A stretch of DNA of 64,000 nt from RPQJ01 sp963777725 (GCA_963777725.1 CAVZRR010000011.1:1-64000), one strand, 5' to 3'. Positions 9,712 to 19,226 are shown, numbered from the stretch's first letter. Numbers and translations: made by a program. The notes: generated by a model not told the origin, from the sequence alone.

Positions 9712-10459
9712 CTAACGCGACGGCAGCATCGAGTAGCGGCGATGCGAGAACAGGCCGATGAACTCGCCGAACACGCGGTCGCTCAGCGTGCGGGCGGCCG
9801 GCAGGTGCGCGCGCGTCGCGGCGCGGATCCGCGCGATGCGGCGCGCGTCCCAGTGGCGCTCGATCTCGCTGCGGCCGCCCAGGCGTGGCCAGCCAGCGAT
9901 CGATCAGCGCCGCGTCCGCCTCGAGGTGGAACTGCAGCCCCCAGGCGTGGTCGCCGAGCCGATAGGCCTGGTTGCGGCAGTTGCGCGTCCACGCCAGCGG
10001 CGTCGCACCAGGTGGAGGCGCGAACGTGTACGCATGCCACTGGAAGACGTACTGCGGGTGCCGCTCGAAATGGCGAAACAGCCGGTCGTCGTGCGCGCCC
10101 GGCCGCGTGTGCAACCGGTACCAGCCGATCTCCGGCACCGGATTCGGGTGCACGACGCCACCCGTCGCGGCGGCGAGCAACTGCGCGCCGAGGCAGATGC
10201 CGAGCATGGGCCGGCCGGCCGACACAGCCTCGTGGATGGCCGACATTTCGTAGCGCAGGTGCGGCAACTGGTCCGCCTGGTCGACGTTCATCGGTCCGCC
10301 GAGCACCACGAGGCCGTCGTAGCGCCGCACGTCCGGTTGCGCATGGGGCTCGCGGCCGAAGTTCACGTAGCGGATACGAACGCCGACGTCGCGCAGCAGC
10401 GCGTCGAGGTGACCGAGGGGTTCCGCGGCCACGTGCTGGAAGACCAGGATCTTGCGCAT
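9712..10459 (-). CDS. Class I glutamine amidotransferase (GMP-synthase-like GATase1 domain), one frame break
   Basis: About 248 residues after repair. Stand-alone GATase1 domain: DGLVVLGGPMNV, the nucleophile cysteine in LGICLGAQLLA, and the catalytic His-Glu in GLQFHLEAD. Such proteins (YbgJ/GuaA-like) hydrolyse glutamine or gamma-glutamyl compounds and hand ammonia to a partner; no synthetase partner is encoded nearby. The frame breaks near 9880-9888: dropping one C restores TLGGRSEIERHWDARRI and a clean end SHRRYSMLPSR. The C-terminus converges on ilvA with an 18-base gap. ATG at 10459 directly precedes KILVFQHVAAEP, the usual first strand. Confidence 0.82.
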
Positions 10460-10539
10460 CGGGGAGTGCGAACGTGGGACGGCGCTACTATACCGTGCGC
10501 TCCGGTATGCTCGCGCCTCCGTTCCGCGAGACCCGGTGC

Positions 10540-11428
10540 ATGGCGGATCCCTATCGACCACTGCGAGTGCCGCTGCACGACACGGTCGTCACCCGTGGCC
10601 TGCGCCAGCACGTGACCCGCTGGACCGGCGCGGATCCCGAGCCGCTCATCCTGCTGCACGGCTGGATGGACACCGGCGACACGTTCCAGTTCCTCGTGGA
10701 CGCGATGCCAGGCCGACGCACGTTCATCGCGCCGGACTGGCGCGGCTTCGGCCGCAGCGAGTGGCCCGCCGGACGGTTACTGGTTTCCGGACTACTACGG
10801 CGACCTCGACGCGCTGCTCGATCGGTTTTCGCCGGACGCGCCCGTCACGCTGATCGGCCACAGCATGGGCGGCAACATCGCGACGTTGTATGCCGGGATC
10901 CGGCCCGAGCGCGTGCGCCGCGCGGTCTGCATCGAGGGCTTCGGGCTCGCGCGCACGCACCCCGAGCAGGCGCCGGGGCGCTACCGGGAATGGCTGCGAC
11001 AGCTGCGCGAGCCGCCGGAGTTCGCGAGCTTCCCGTCCGTCGCGGCCTTCGCCCACTTCCTCGAGCGCCGCAATCCACGACTGACCGCCGAGCGCGCCGC
11101 GTTCATTGCGCAGGCCTGGACGGCGCCGCAGCCGGACGGCAGCGTGCGCGTGCGATCCGACCCGGCGCACAAGCGCATCAACGCCACGCTCTACCGCCGC
11201 GAGGAGGCGGAGGCCTGCTGGCGGGAGGTGACGGCCCCAGTGCTGTACGTCGTCGCGGAGCAGTCGGATTTCCTGCCACGGCTGGGCGAGGACGGCCAGC
11301 CCGCGAACATGGCGCGGCTGATCCGCCGGCTCGAGCCCTGCGTGATCCCGGACGCGAGCCACATGGTGCACCACGAGCGCCCGGAACTGCTGGCGCGAGA
11401 GATCGAAGCCTTCCTCGAGCGCACCTGA
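10540..11428 (+). CDS. Alpha/beta hydrolase, one frame break
   Basis: About 295 residues after repair. Canonical alpha/beta-hydrolase: oxyanion HGWMD in LILLHGWMDTGDTF, APDWRGFGRSEWP, nucleophile GHSMGGN, acid region VVAEQSDFLP and the histidine in IPDASHMVHHERPE. The frame breaks at 10771-10776; removing one G gives PADGYWFPDYYGDLDALLDRF and joins the two halves exactly at the expected place before the nucleophile elbow. Substrate unknown; the sequence resembles esterase/lipase-type members. ATG at 10540 was chosen as the first in-frame start close to the fold. It is divergent from the GATase gene with an 80-base gap. Confidence 0.82.
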
Positions 11429-11463
11429 GATGCGCGGCGCGTCGTTCGGCGGCCGTTCGCACC

Positions 11464-11469
11464 TATAAT
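11464..11469 (+). promoter_or_regulatory. Candidate -10 element TATAAT just before the FlgO/TPR gene
   Basis: A perfect TATAAT lies only ten bases before the ATG at 11480. No clear -35 is present 17 bases upstream. If used, the transcript would start within a few bases of the start codon, giving a near-leaderless message for the downstream three-gene operon. Confidence 0.35.
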
Positions 11470-11479
11470 CCGGGGCAAG

Positions 11480-13135
11480 ATGTCCGACGCCGGTTCGAAA
11501 CTGCAGGCCTGGTTCGCCGAGCTGCGGCGCCGCAAGGTGATCCGGGTGGCTGCGGTCTACCTGGTGGCGGCGTGGCTGCTGATCCAGGTCGCGGACGCGG
11601 TCTTCGAACCGATGGGCCTGCCGCCCTGGTCGCTCAAGCTCGTGATCGTGCTCGCGGCGCTCGGCTTTCCGCTCGCCTGCGTGCTCGCCTGGGCGTTCGA
11701 CGTGACGCCGCGCGGCATCGAACGTGCCGACGCCGCCGCGCTGTCCGCAGCAGCGGCGCCCGCGGAGCGGCGGAGCGTGGCGACGCCGGAACCGCCGCCC
11801 GCGCCGGTCCCCGCGACGGCGCCGCCGGCGACCGAGTCGGTCGCGATCCTGCCATTCGTCGACATGAGCCCGGAGCGCGACCAGGAGTACTTCTGCGACG
11901 GCATCGCCGAGGAGATCATCAACGCGCTGTGCTGCATGCGGAACCTGCGCGTCGCGTCGCGCACGTCGTCGTTCCAGTTCAAGGGCCATGCCGCCGACAT
12001 CCGCGAGATCGGCCGCACGCTGGGCGTGGGCTCGGTGCTCGAGGGCAGCGTCCGCAAGGCCGGCAACCGCGTGCGCATCACGACGCAGCTCGTCAGCACG
12101 GCGGACGGCTACCACCTCTGGTCGGAGAGCTTCGATCGCGACCTGGGCGACGTCTTTGCACTGCAGGCGGAGATCGCGCAACGGATGCTCAAGGCACTCA
12201 AGCTCAGCCTCGATCGGCGCGAGACTGCGATGCTCGAGCGCGGCGGCACGACCAACGCCGAGGCCTACGACCTCTACCTGCGCGGCCGGTCGCACATGCG
12301 TTACGGGACGAACAGCCGGCCCGCGGTGGACCTGTTCCGTCGCGCGCTCGAGCGGGATCCCAAGTTCGCCCAGGCCCACGCCGAGATCGCGAGCGCCATC
12401 GCGCTGCGCGGCATGTGGCGCGTGAACGTGACTCCGGCCGAGATCGAGGAAGCGATGGAGGCGAGTCGCCGTGCGCTGGAACTCGAGCCGCTGCTGCCCG
12501 AGGCCTACGTGGCCCGCGCCTGCCTGCTCTCGATGGAGGGCAAGGACGACGCGGCCGTGCAGGATTTCGAGCAGGCCATCCGCCTCAACCCGACCGCGTA
12601 CTACACGCACTATCTCTACGCGCGGCACCTGTTCGCGATCGGGCGGATCGCCGAATCCGTGCGGATGTACGCGGAGGCCGATCGGCTGCAGCCGGGCGAC
12701 TACCAGGTGCTCTGCATGTACTACGGCGCGCTGCGCAAGCAGGGCGACGTCGCGCGCGAGCAGGAGATCGCCGTGCGCGCGATGGACGCGATCGACCGGC
12801 AGCTGCAGCTCGATCCCGACGATGCGCGGGCGCTGCAACTCGGGGCGGTGACGGCTGCAATCATCGGCCGGCGCGAGCACGCGCTCGATCTCGCGGCGCG
12901 TGCGCTGCGCGCGCGTCCGGACGAGTTCGGTACCGCCTACAACCTGGCCTGCGCCTACGCGGTGCTGGGCGAGCGCGACAAGGCGATCGACATGCTGGAG
13001 CGCGCCGCACGCCAGGGCGGCGGCAACCTCGGCTGGATCCGGCAGGACCCGGATTTCGACTCGCTGCGCGACGATCCGCGCTTCCAGCGTCTCGTCGCGG
13101 TCATGAGCGGCTCGCAGGACGGAGCTGCAACATGA
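11480..13135 (+). CDS. Membrane-anchored FlgO/TolB-like domain protein with TPR repeats
   Basis: 551 residues. Two N-terminal membrane helices (VIRVAAVYLVAAWLLIQVAD and LKLVIVLAALGFPLACVLAW) are followed by a Pro/Ala linker. Then comes a FlgO-like domain (SVAILPFVDMSPERDQEYF through WSESFDRDL, about residues 118-225), then TPR units to the C-terminus. The N-terminus FAELRRRKVIRVAA is typical of a large family in high-GC gammaproteobacteria that often carries adenylate cyclase or DNA-binding domains in front; none is present here. It probably serves as a scaffold or sensor. Its stop overlaps the next start (ATGA). Confidence 0.8.
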   Translation: MSDAGSKLQAWFAELRRRKVIRVAAVYLVAAWLLIQVADAVFEPMGLPPWSLKLVIVLAALGFPLACVLAWAFDVTPRGIERADAAALSAAAAPAERRSVATPEPPPAPVPATAPPATESVAILPFVDMSPERDQEYFCDGIAEEIINALCCMRNLRVASRTSSFQFKGHAADIREIGRTLGVGSVLEGSVRKAGNRVRITTQLVSTADGYHLWSESFDRDLGDVFALQAEIAQRMLKALKLSLDRRETAMLERGGTTNAEAYDLYLRGRSHMRYGTNSRPAVDLFRRALERDPKFAQAHAEIASAIALRGMWRVNVTPAEIEEAMEASRRALELEPLLPEAYVARACLLSMEGKDDAAVQDFEQAIRLNPTAYYTHYLYARHLFAIGRIAESVRMYAEADRLQPGDYQVLCMYYGALRKQGDVAREQEIAVRAMDAIDRQLQLDPDDARALQLGAVTAAIIGRREHALDLAARALRARPDEFGTAYNLACAYAVLGERDKAIDMLERAARQGGGNLGWIRQDPDFDSLRDDPRFQRLVAVMSGSQDGAAT

Positions 13136-13782
13136 GCACGAGCCATTCGGGGACCCTGAAGGCCGGGCTGCTGTCCGTGGTCGTGCTGGCGCTGGTCGCC
13201 TCGGGCCTGCGCCCGTACGACCGGCTCACGTGGTTCCTCGAGGTGCTGCCGGTGCTGATCGCGGCGCCGTTGCTGATCGCGACCCACCGCAGCTTCCCGC
13301 TGACGCCGCTCGTCTACTGGCTGATCGCGATCCACAGCCTGATCCTGATCCTGGGCGGGCACTACACGTACGCGCGTGTACCGCTCGGTTTCTGGATCCA
13401 GGACTGGTTCGATTTCACGCGCAACCACTACGATCGCATCGGGCACCTGATGCAGGGCTTCGGCCCGGCGATCATCATCCGCGAGCTGCTGATCCGCACG
13501 TCGCCGCTCGCGCCGGGCAAGTGGCTGTTCACGATCGTGCTGTTCACGGTGCTCGGCATCAGCGCCACCTACGAGCTCATCGAGTGGTGGACCGCGCTCG
13601 CCAGCGAGGAAGCGAGCGCCGCTTTCCTCGGCACGCAGGGCGACGTCTGGGACACGCAGTGGGACATGTTCCTCGCGGGCTGCGGCGCGATCGCTGCACA
13701 ACTCGTCTTCGAGCGCGTGCACGACCGGCAGCTTGCGGTCGTGGACCCGGGCGTCGCCCACAAGGTGGAGCCGCGCGCGTGA
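13132..13782 (+). CDS. yjdF: YjdF family (DUF2238) integral membrane protein
   Basis: 216 residues, about six membrane helices. The family hallmarks are visible: ILILGGHYTYARVPLG, the charged NHYDRIGHLMQGFGPA and TYELIEWWTA, and a late QGDVWDTQWDMFLAG. Function of the family is unknown; the conserved His/Asp/Glu residues within the membrane face could bind a metal or lipid. It begins inside the stop of the FlgO/TPR gene and its own TGA overlaps the GTG of the PGPGW gene, so the three are translationally linked. Confidence 0.82.
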   Translation: MSTSHSGTLKAGLLSVVVLALVASGLRPYDRLTWFLEVLPVLIAAPLLIATHRSFPLTPLVYWLIAIHSLILILGGHYTYARVPLGFWIQDWFDFTRNHYDRIGHLMQGFGPAIIIRELLIRTSPLAPGKWLFTIVLFTVLGISATYELIEWWTALASEEASAAFLGTQGDVWDTQWDMFLAGCGAIAAQLVFERVHDRQLAVVDPGVAHKVEPRA

Positions 13783-14024
13783 GTCCCGAAGGTCGGGCAC
13801 CGCTGACCTATCGCTGGGCCCGCCGCATCGCGGTGGCGATCGTGGGCGGCACGGTTCTGGCGATCGGCGTGGCGTTGCTCGTGCTGCCGGGTCCTGCGTT
13901 CGTCGTGATCCCGCTCGGGCTCGCAATCCTCGGGCTGGAGTTCGCCTGGGCGCGCGTCTGGTTGCGCAGGGTCAAGGACCACTCCCGCGATCTGGTCAAC
14001 AACATCAACGAGCGGTTCCGCTGA
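13779..14024 (+). CDS. PGPGW-family small membrane protein
   Basis: 81 residues with two helices separated by the LPGPAFVVIPLGLAILGLEF motif that defines the family (usually PGPG-W/F). It ends in a basic helix (RRVKDHSRDLVNNINERF). The role is unknown. GTG start overlaps the yjdF stop (GTGA). Confidence 0.75.
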   Translation: MSPEGRAPLTYRWARRIAVAIVGGTVLAIGVALLVLPGPAFVVIPLGLAILGLEFAWARVWLRRVKDHSRDLVNNINERFR

Positions 14025-14038
14025 ACGGAACCGCCGGC

Positions 14039-15824
14039 TCAGCGGATCGGCTCGTCGAACATCAGCGCCCGCACGAAACGCACCGGTGGCGAGCCGAACG
14101 ACAGCACCTGGTCGTGGAACGCCTTGAGGTCGAAGCGCTCGCCGCCGCGGCGCTCGGCCTCGGCGCGCAGGTCGGCGTGCTCGAGATAGCCGACGAAATA
14201 CGTCGAGAGCTGCGCCGACGTGAGTTGCGCGCGCACCCACTTGCCGGCGGCTTCGCGTTCCTCCTGGAAGCCCGTCACGGTCATCAGCTGCATCGCCTCG
14301 TCGCGCGTCATCCCGTCGACGTGGATCGCGGAGTCCATGATCGCGTTGGTGACGGCGCGCAGGTACCACTTGAGCTGGACCAGCCGCATCAGCGGGTCGT
14401 CGCCGCGGAAGCCCTGCTCCTGCATGACGCGCTCCGCGTACACGGCCCAGCCCTCGACGAACGGGCCGGAGAACAGCATCGCGCGCAGCACGGACGGGTA
14501 GCGGTTCGAGTGCGCGATCTGCAGGAAGTGGCCCGGCATCGCCTCGTGGATGCCGAGGTTCGCGATCGAGCGGTTGTTGTACTCGCGCAGGAACGAGTCG
14601 GCCTGCGCGTCGGTCCAGTCGCCGGGTATCGGCGACACTGCGTAGAACGTCCGTTGCCCCTTGTCGAGCGGGCCCGGCGGGTCGCAGTAAGCGAGCGCGA
14701 CGCCGCGCTGGAACTCGGGCATCAGGATGATCTCGAGCGGCTCGTCCGGCACGGTGACGAAGTTGCGCGCCCGCACGAACGCGGTCGCTTCGTCGAGCGT
14801 CTTGCGGGCGAGGTCGACGACGCCGTCGCGCGCCGGGCGATCCGCATAGGCGAGCTCGAGCGCGGCGGCGATCGCGGCCTGCTGCTCGGCCGCCGTGGGC
14901 TGCTCGGGCAGTGCCGGCGCGCCCTCGCGGCCCGCGAGCACGTTGCGCGCCACGTCGTACATCTCGCCGCGCACCCGCGTCACCTCCGACTTCCGCCCGC
15001 GCGCGGATTTCCTTGCGCGACAGCGGCGACATCAGCGCGAACGCGAGTTTCGCGTCGTAGAGTTCCTGCCCGATCCGGAACTCGCCCTGTGCCTTCGGCA
15101 CCAGTGCAGTCTCGAGCCACTTCTGGTGTTCCTGAACGGCAGCGCGCGCGAGCTCGATCGCGCGCTCGAGCCGTGCGCGGTCGGCCGCCTCCAGTGTGCC
15201 CAGGTTCGGCACCACGAGGCCGTCGACGAGGCTCAGCAAGCCCGGGTTCTGCTTGACGACCGTCTCCGCGTGGATCGACGGCACGCGCTCGGGCACCAGG
15301 TTCGCGCGCGCCTGCTCGAGCAGCCGCGGCAATTTCTCGAGCCGTGACGTCAGCGAGCGCAGGCGCTCCGGCAGCGGCGCGAAGTCGCGTGCGAGCAGGC
15401 CGTAGAGCGCCTGGCCCGTGAGCTGCGTGTAGACGAGTGGGTCCCAGGACCAGTCGCGGTAGGTTTCTCCCGACCAGAGCGCGTAGCGCAGCTGGTTCTC
15501 GAGCATCGCCGCGTCGACCTGGTTGGCGCGCGACAGCGCGCTGCGGTCGATGCCTTCGAGCTCGCCGAGCAGCCGGCGCACCCAGGCCGCGCCCTGCGCG
15601 CGGCCGGCCGCACTGAAGTCGTCCAGATCGCCGTCGAAGCGGTGGTCGCCGAGGGCCGTCGCATCGACGGGCGAGTAGCGGCCGAATTCGGCAACGAAGC
15701 GTGCGCCGAGCGCCTCGAAACGGGCATCGGCCGCCGCCGGCTGCGCGGGTGCGGCCTGGGCCGGGACGGCGAGCGCCAGCAGCGCGGTCAGCAGCAGGCC
15801 AAGGCTTCGGGGCAGTGATCGCAT
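14039..15824 (-). CDS. DUF885 family metallopeptidase-like exported protein, one frame break
   Basis: About 594 residues after repair: signal peptide (LLLTALLALAVPAQA), then a single DUF885 domain. The diagnostic metal-site sequence is NLGIHEAMPGHFLQIAHSN, with FVEGWAVYAERVMQEQG following. These match the HExxGH...E pattern of the M32-like fold of DUF885 proteins, which are presumed peptidases in the periplasm or on the surface. The frame breaks near 14992: removing one G joins SRKEIRARAESEV to TRVRGEMYDVARNVL. The gene is convergent with the PGPGW gene (14-base gap) and divergent from an MFS gene. Confidence 0.82.
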
Positions 15825-15907
15825 CGTCGTCTCCGTGGTGTCGGGGCCGGGCCCGAGCGCGCTATCCTGCCACGACCGATGGAGCCAATCATCCGCCGCG
15901 CGGCTGC

Positions 15908-17146
15908 ATGAACGCGCCGACCGACCCGCGCCGCGCCGTGCTGCGCAATCGCGACTTCACCTTTTTCCTGGGCGCGCGCTTCCTGGCGACGCTGGCCGTG
16001 CAGATGCAGACGGTGGCGGTCGGGTGGCAGGTCTACGAGACCACGCGCGATCCACTCGACCTCGGGCTGATCGGGCTGTCGCAGTTCCTGCCATTCGTGC
16101 TGCTGATCCTGCCGGCCGGCCACGTGGCCGACAGCCGTGACCGCCGGCGCATCCTCGCCGCGTGTTTCGCGCTCGAGTGCCTGTGCGCGCTGCTGTTGCT
16201 CGGGCTTGCGTTGCGCGGCTTCGGTTCCGCCCGCCCGGTCTTCGCGGTCATGGTGCTGTTCGGCATGGCGCGCGCCTTTGCGATGCCGGCGGGCCAGTCG
16301 CTGCTGCCGAACCTGGTCCCGCGCGAGCAGTTCGGCACCGCCGTGGCGCTCAATTCGTCCACCTGGCAAGTCGCGACGATCGCGGGCCCGGCGCTCGGCG
16401 GCTTCGTCTACCTGCTCGGCGCGCCGACGGTCTACGCGAGCGTCGCGGTACTGCTCGCGATCGCCGTCGCGATGGTGCTCGGCATTCGTCGCGGCGGCGT
16501 CGACGCGTCGCGCACCGCCGAGCCGCCCGGCTGGGAAGCCCTGCTGTCGGGCCTGCGCTTCGTGCGTTCGCGACGGCTCGTGCTCGGGGCGATCTCGCTC
16601 GACCTGTTCGCGGTGCTGTTCGGCGGCGCCACGGCTTTGCTGCCGGTCTACGCGGCCGACGTGCTGCACGTGGGCCCGAGCGGGCTCGGCTGGCTGCGCA
16701 CGGCCCCGGGCATCGGCGCGGCCGTCTGCGGCATCGCGCTCGGTGTCCTGCCGATCCGGCAGCGGGTCGGCCAGTGGATGTTCGGCGGCGTCTTCGTGTT
16801 CGGGTTCGCCACGTTGATCTTCGGGCTCTCGACGATCTTCTGGTTGTCGCTGGCCGCCCTGGTCGTCATGGGTGCCGGTGACATGGTCAGCGTCTACATC
16901 CGCCACCTGCTGGTGCAGCTCGAGACGCCGGACGAGATCCGGGGTCGCGTGAGCGCGGTCAATGCCGTGTTCATCGGTGCGTCGAACGAGCTGGGCGAAT
17001 TCGAATCCGGCGTGACTGCAGCGTGGTTCGGCGTCGTGCCGTCCGTCGTGATCGGCGGCTGCGCCACGCTGCTCGTGGCCGGGGTCTGGGCCCGCCGCTT
17101 CCCCGAGCTCTGGCGACTCGAGCGGTTCCCGGGCGGGGACACGTGA
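15908..17146 (+). CDS. MFS transporter (EntS-like, MFS_3 type)
   Basis: 412 residues, about twelve helices. The order RNRDFTFFLGARFLATLAVQM at the N-terminus, GHVADSRDRRRI in loop 2-3 and the late PDEIRGRVSAVNAVFIGASN is characteristic of the enterobactin-exporter-like MFS subfamily. Substrate unknown; no siderophore genes are nearby. It is followed after 31 bases by the LexA-box-controlled radical SAM gene, so its own terminator region is very short. Confidence 0.82.
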   Translation: MNAPTDPRRAVLRNRDFTFFLGARFLATLAVQMQTVAVGWQVYETTRDPLDLGLIGLSQFLPFVLLILPAGHVADSRDRRRILAACFALECLCALLLLGLALRGFGSARPVFAVMVLFGMARAFAMPAGQSLLPNLVPREQFGTAVALNSSTWQVATIAGPALGGFVYLLGAPTVYASVAVLLAIAVAMVLGIRRGGVDASRTAEPPGWEALLSGLRFVRSRRLVLGAISLDLFAVLFGGATALLPVYAADVLHVGPSGLGWLRTAPGIGAAVCGIALGVLPIRQRVGQWMFGGVFVFGFATLIFGLSTIFWLSLAALVVMGAGDMVSVYIRHLLVQLETPDEIRGRVSAVNAVFIGASNELGEFESGVTAAWFGVVPSVVIGGCATLLVAGVWARRFPELWRLERFPGGDT

Positions 17147-17149
17147 AAG

Positions 17150-17165
17150 CTGTACGAATGTACAG
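17150..17165 (+). promoter_or_regulatory. LexA (SOS) box upstream of the PA0069-type gene
   Basis: CTGTACGAATGTACAG is a perfect inverted repeat (CTGTAC/GTACAG) that fits the CTG-N10-CAG LexA consensus. It ends twelve bases before the ATG at 17178, a position that would block transcription or initiation. PA0069 itself is listed in the Pseudomonas aeruginosa LexA regulon, as far as I recall. Confidence 0.75.
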
Positions 17166-17177
17166 TATTCTCCGGGC

Positions 17178-18263
17178 ATGCGACGGGCAGACCGCCATTG
17201 GGTCGAACGTGGGCGCGGCGCGGTGTCCAATCCGGCCGGACGCTTCGAGGCCGCTCGCCTCGAGGCGACGGACGACGGCTGGGGCGCGCTGGACGAACCG
17301 CCGCGCCGCGCCGAGACGACCCTGACGGCCGACCGGCCGCGGCACGCGATCACGCGCAACGCTTCGCCCGACGTCCCCTTCGACCAGTCCGTCAATCCGT
17401 ACCAGGGCTGCGAGCACGGCTGCATCTATTGCTTCGCCCGGCCCTCGCACTCGTACTGGAACCTCGGCCCCGGGCTCGATTTCGAGACGCGGCTGTTCCA
17501 CAAGCCGGGGCTCGCGCAGCTGCTCGAGCGGGAGATCTCCGCACCCGGTTACGTCTGCAAGCCGATCAATCTCGGCGCCAATACCGATCCCTACCAGCCG
17601 GCCGAACGCGAGCACCGGACGACCCGGCAGCTGCTCGAGGTGCTGCTCGCGCACCGGCATCCGGTCACGATCGTCACCAAGGGCGCGCTGATCCTCCGCG
17701 ACCTCGACCTGCTCGCGGACCTCGCGTCGCGACGCCTGGTCTCGGTGGTCGTCAGCCTGACCACGCTCGACGACGAGCTGAAGCGCGCCCTCGAGCCACG
17801 AGCGGCGTCACCCCGCGCGCGGCTACGCGTCATTGCGGGGCTTGCGGCCGCCGGTGTGCCGGTCACCGCGATGATGGCCCCGGTGATTCCAGCGCTGAAC
17901 GATCACGAGATCGAGGCCTTGCTCGACGCGGCCGCCGGGCACGGCGCGACGCGCGCGGGTTTCATGCCGCTGCGCCTGCCGGGCGAGGTCGCGAACCTGT
18001 TCGAGGCCTGGCTGCGCGAGCATTACCCGCTGCGTGCCGGGCGCGTCCTCGGGCTGATCCGGGACATGCGCGGCGGCCGGCTGAACGATCCTCGGTTCGG
18101 GCACCGGATGCGCGGCGAGGGACACTATGCGCAGCTGCTGTCGGCCCGGTTTGCCGCCGCCTGCCGTCGGTCCGGCCTCGATTCGTCCCGGATCGTCCAC
18201 CTTGATTCGGGCGCGTTCCTCCGCGACCCCACGGCGCCCCGCCAGGCTGATTTTTTCAGCTGA
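17178..18263 (+). CDS. PA0069-family radical SAM protein (SplB-related), SOS-type promoter
   Basis: 361 residues. The radical SAM cluster motif reads CEHGCIYCFARPSH (CxxxCxxC), after an N-terminal ITRNASPDVPFDQSVNPYQG typical of the PA0069 family. The family is related to spore photoproduct lyase (SplB), and a role in nucleic-acid repair is plausible but unproven. A LexA box directly upstream supports induction by DNA damage. It ends QADFFS within a short dyad (GCTGA-T6-TCAGC) that could act as a weak terminator. ATG at 17178 was chosen because the operator sits just before it. Confidence 0.87.
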   Translation: MRRADRHWVERGRGAVSNPAGRFEAARLEATDDGWGALDEPPRRAETTLTADRPRHAITRNASPDVPFDQSVNPYQGCEHGCIYCFARPSHSYWNLGPGLDFETRLFHKPGLAQLLEREISAPGYVCKPINLGANTDPYQPAEREHRTTRQLLEVLLAHRHPVTIVTKGALILRDLDLLADLASRRLVSVVVSLTTLDDELKRALEPRAASPRARLRVIAGLAAAGVPVTAMMAPVIPALNDHEIEALLDAAAGHGATRAGFMPLRLPGEVANLFEAWLREHYPLRAGRVLGLIRDMRGGRLNDPRFGHRMRGEGHYAQLLSARFAAACRRSGLDSSRIVHLDSGAFLRDPTAPRQADFFS

Positions 18264-18276
18264 ATTTCGCGGGTTG

Positions 18277-18312
18277 CGTCAACCGTTTGCGCCGGTAGCG
18301 TTGACGTATACT
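18277..18312 (+). promoter_or_regulatory. Dyad plus -10-like element before the lipoprotein/kinase/vWA cluster
   Basis: CGTCAAC (18277-18283) and GTTGACG (18300-18306) form a perfect 7-base inverted repeat with 16 bases between. It ends right against TATACT (18307-18312), a good -10. No strong -35 is visible, which would suit activator-dependent start. This is the only sizeable non-coding stretch ahead of the eleven-gene run that starts at 18340. Confidence 0.4.
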
Positions 18313-18339
18313 CGGACGTGCCTGGAAACGGATGACCGC

Positions 18340-19140
18340 ATGACACCGCATCGCAGTTCGTCGCGACCGTTTCGCGCCGGGCAGGGCCGCTGGAGCGCGC
18401 TCGCCGGCGTCGCCGCCGTGGCCGTGCTCGGCACCGGCTGCATGACCTCGAAAGTCGAGGAGACGCGCCAGGTCGCCTCGGCGATCCAGGCGGACGAATC
18501 CATCGTCGTCCTCAAGAAGCCGCAGCTCGAGGGCATCGGCACCGAGGAGAAGTTCATCGACTGCCTGCAGGAGAACCTCGGCGGCGAGCTGGTCCATCCG
18601 GAACAGGGACAGTCGGCCAAGATCTCGAAGGCGAAGAACGCGGTGCCCTTCAAGATCTACGGCGAGCAGGAGTTCACCGACGCGCTGTTCCCGTGGTTCG
18701 AGCCCAGCACCGCGCCCGCGAACGCGGACGGGCTTCGCGTGCTGCTCGAGCGTCCCGGCGTCGTCGAGCGCCTGGCGCAGATCGGCGTCCGCTACGTCGT
18801 CTGGCTGGACGGCCAGACCCGCAAGACCGACGGTGGCGGCAGCATTGCCTGCGGCGCGGGCCCCGGCGGCGCGGGCTGTATCGGCCTCGGCTGGTGGGAG
18901 AAGCAGTCCGGCTACGTCGCCTCGGTCTGGGACATGCAGACCGGCAGCGAACTCGGCTCCGTCAGCACCGACGTCACCGGCACCTCGGTGCTGATCGGCG
19001 CCGTGGCGCCGATCCCGATCATCGCGCCGGTGCAGCGCACGGCCTGCAACCGGCTCGCCGAGCAGCTGCGCTCGTTCCTGGGCGGCGCCGACCTCGTGGG
19101 TGGCGGGGCGGCCGCGGGCGGCTCCGGCGGGTCGCGTTGA
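18340..19140 (+). CDS. Hypothetical lipoprotein, first gene of the envelope cluster
   Basis: 266 residues. After a basic N-terminus a hydrophobic stretch ends VAVLGTGCMTSK, a workable lipobox. The mature part contains ILE-poor, mixed alpha/beta sequence such as ESIVVLKKPQLEGIGTEEKF and VRYVVWLDGQTRKTDGGGS, and a glycine-rich loop (IACGAGPGGAGCIGLGWWEK). The layout loosely recalls CsgG-like or other outer-membrane assembly lipoproteins that measure a query polypeptide, but I do not recognise a family with confidence. The C-terminus is Gly-rich. It is followed after 86 bases by the collagen-like lipoprotein. Confidence 0.65.
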   Translation: MTPHRSSSRPFRAGQGRWSALAGVAAVAVLGTGCMTSKVEETRQVASAIQADESIVVLKKPQLEGIGTEEKFIDCLQENLGGELVHPEQGQSAKISKAKNAVPFKIYGEQEFTDALFPWFEPSTAPANADGLRVLLERPGVVERLAQIGVRYVVWLDGQTRKTDGGGSIACGAGPGGAGCIGLGWWEKQSGYVASVWDMQTGSELGSVSTDVTGTSVLIGAVAPIPIIAPVQRTACNRLAEQLRSFLGGADLVGGGAAAGGSGGSR

Positions 19141-19226
19141 ACCACTGACCCCTCGGGCAGATCGAAGTAATGGAACGGGCGTCCGGGGCCTTGGCAGGGT
19201 GCGCCCCGTCGACGGAGAAAACAGCG

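Noticed and set aside
10768..10778. Programmed frameshift in the hydrolase and other broken genes
   Set aside because: The breaks are not at slippery heptamers, occur in unrelated housekeeping genes and vary in place.
18246..18261. GCTGA-T6-TCAGC as a terminator of the radical SAM gene
   Set aside because: It has only a five-base stem within the last codons and no T-run after it; listed only as a remark.
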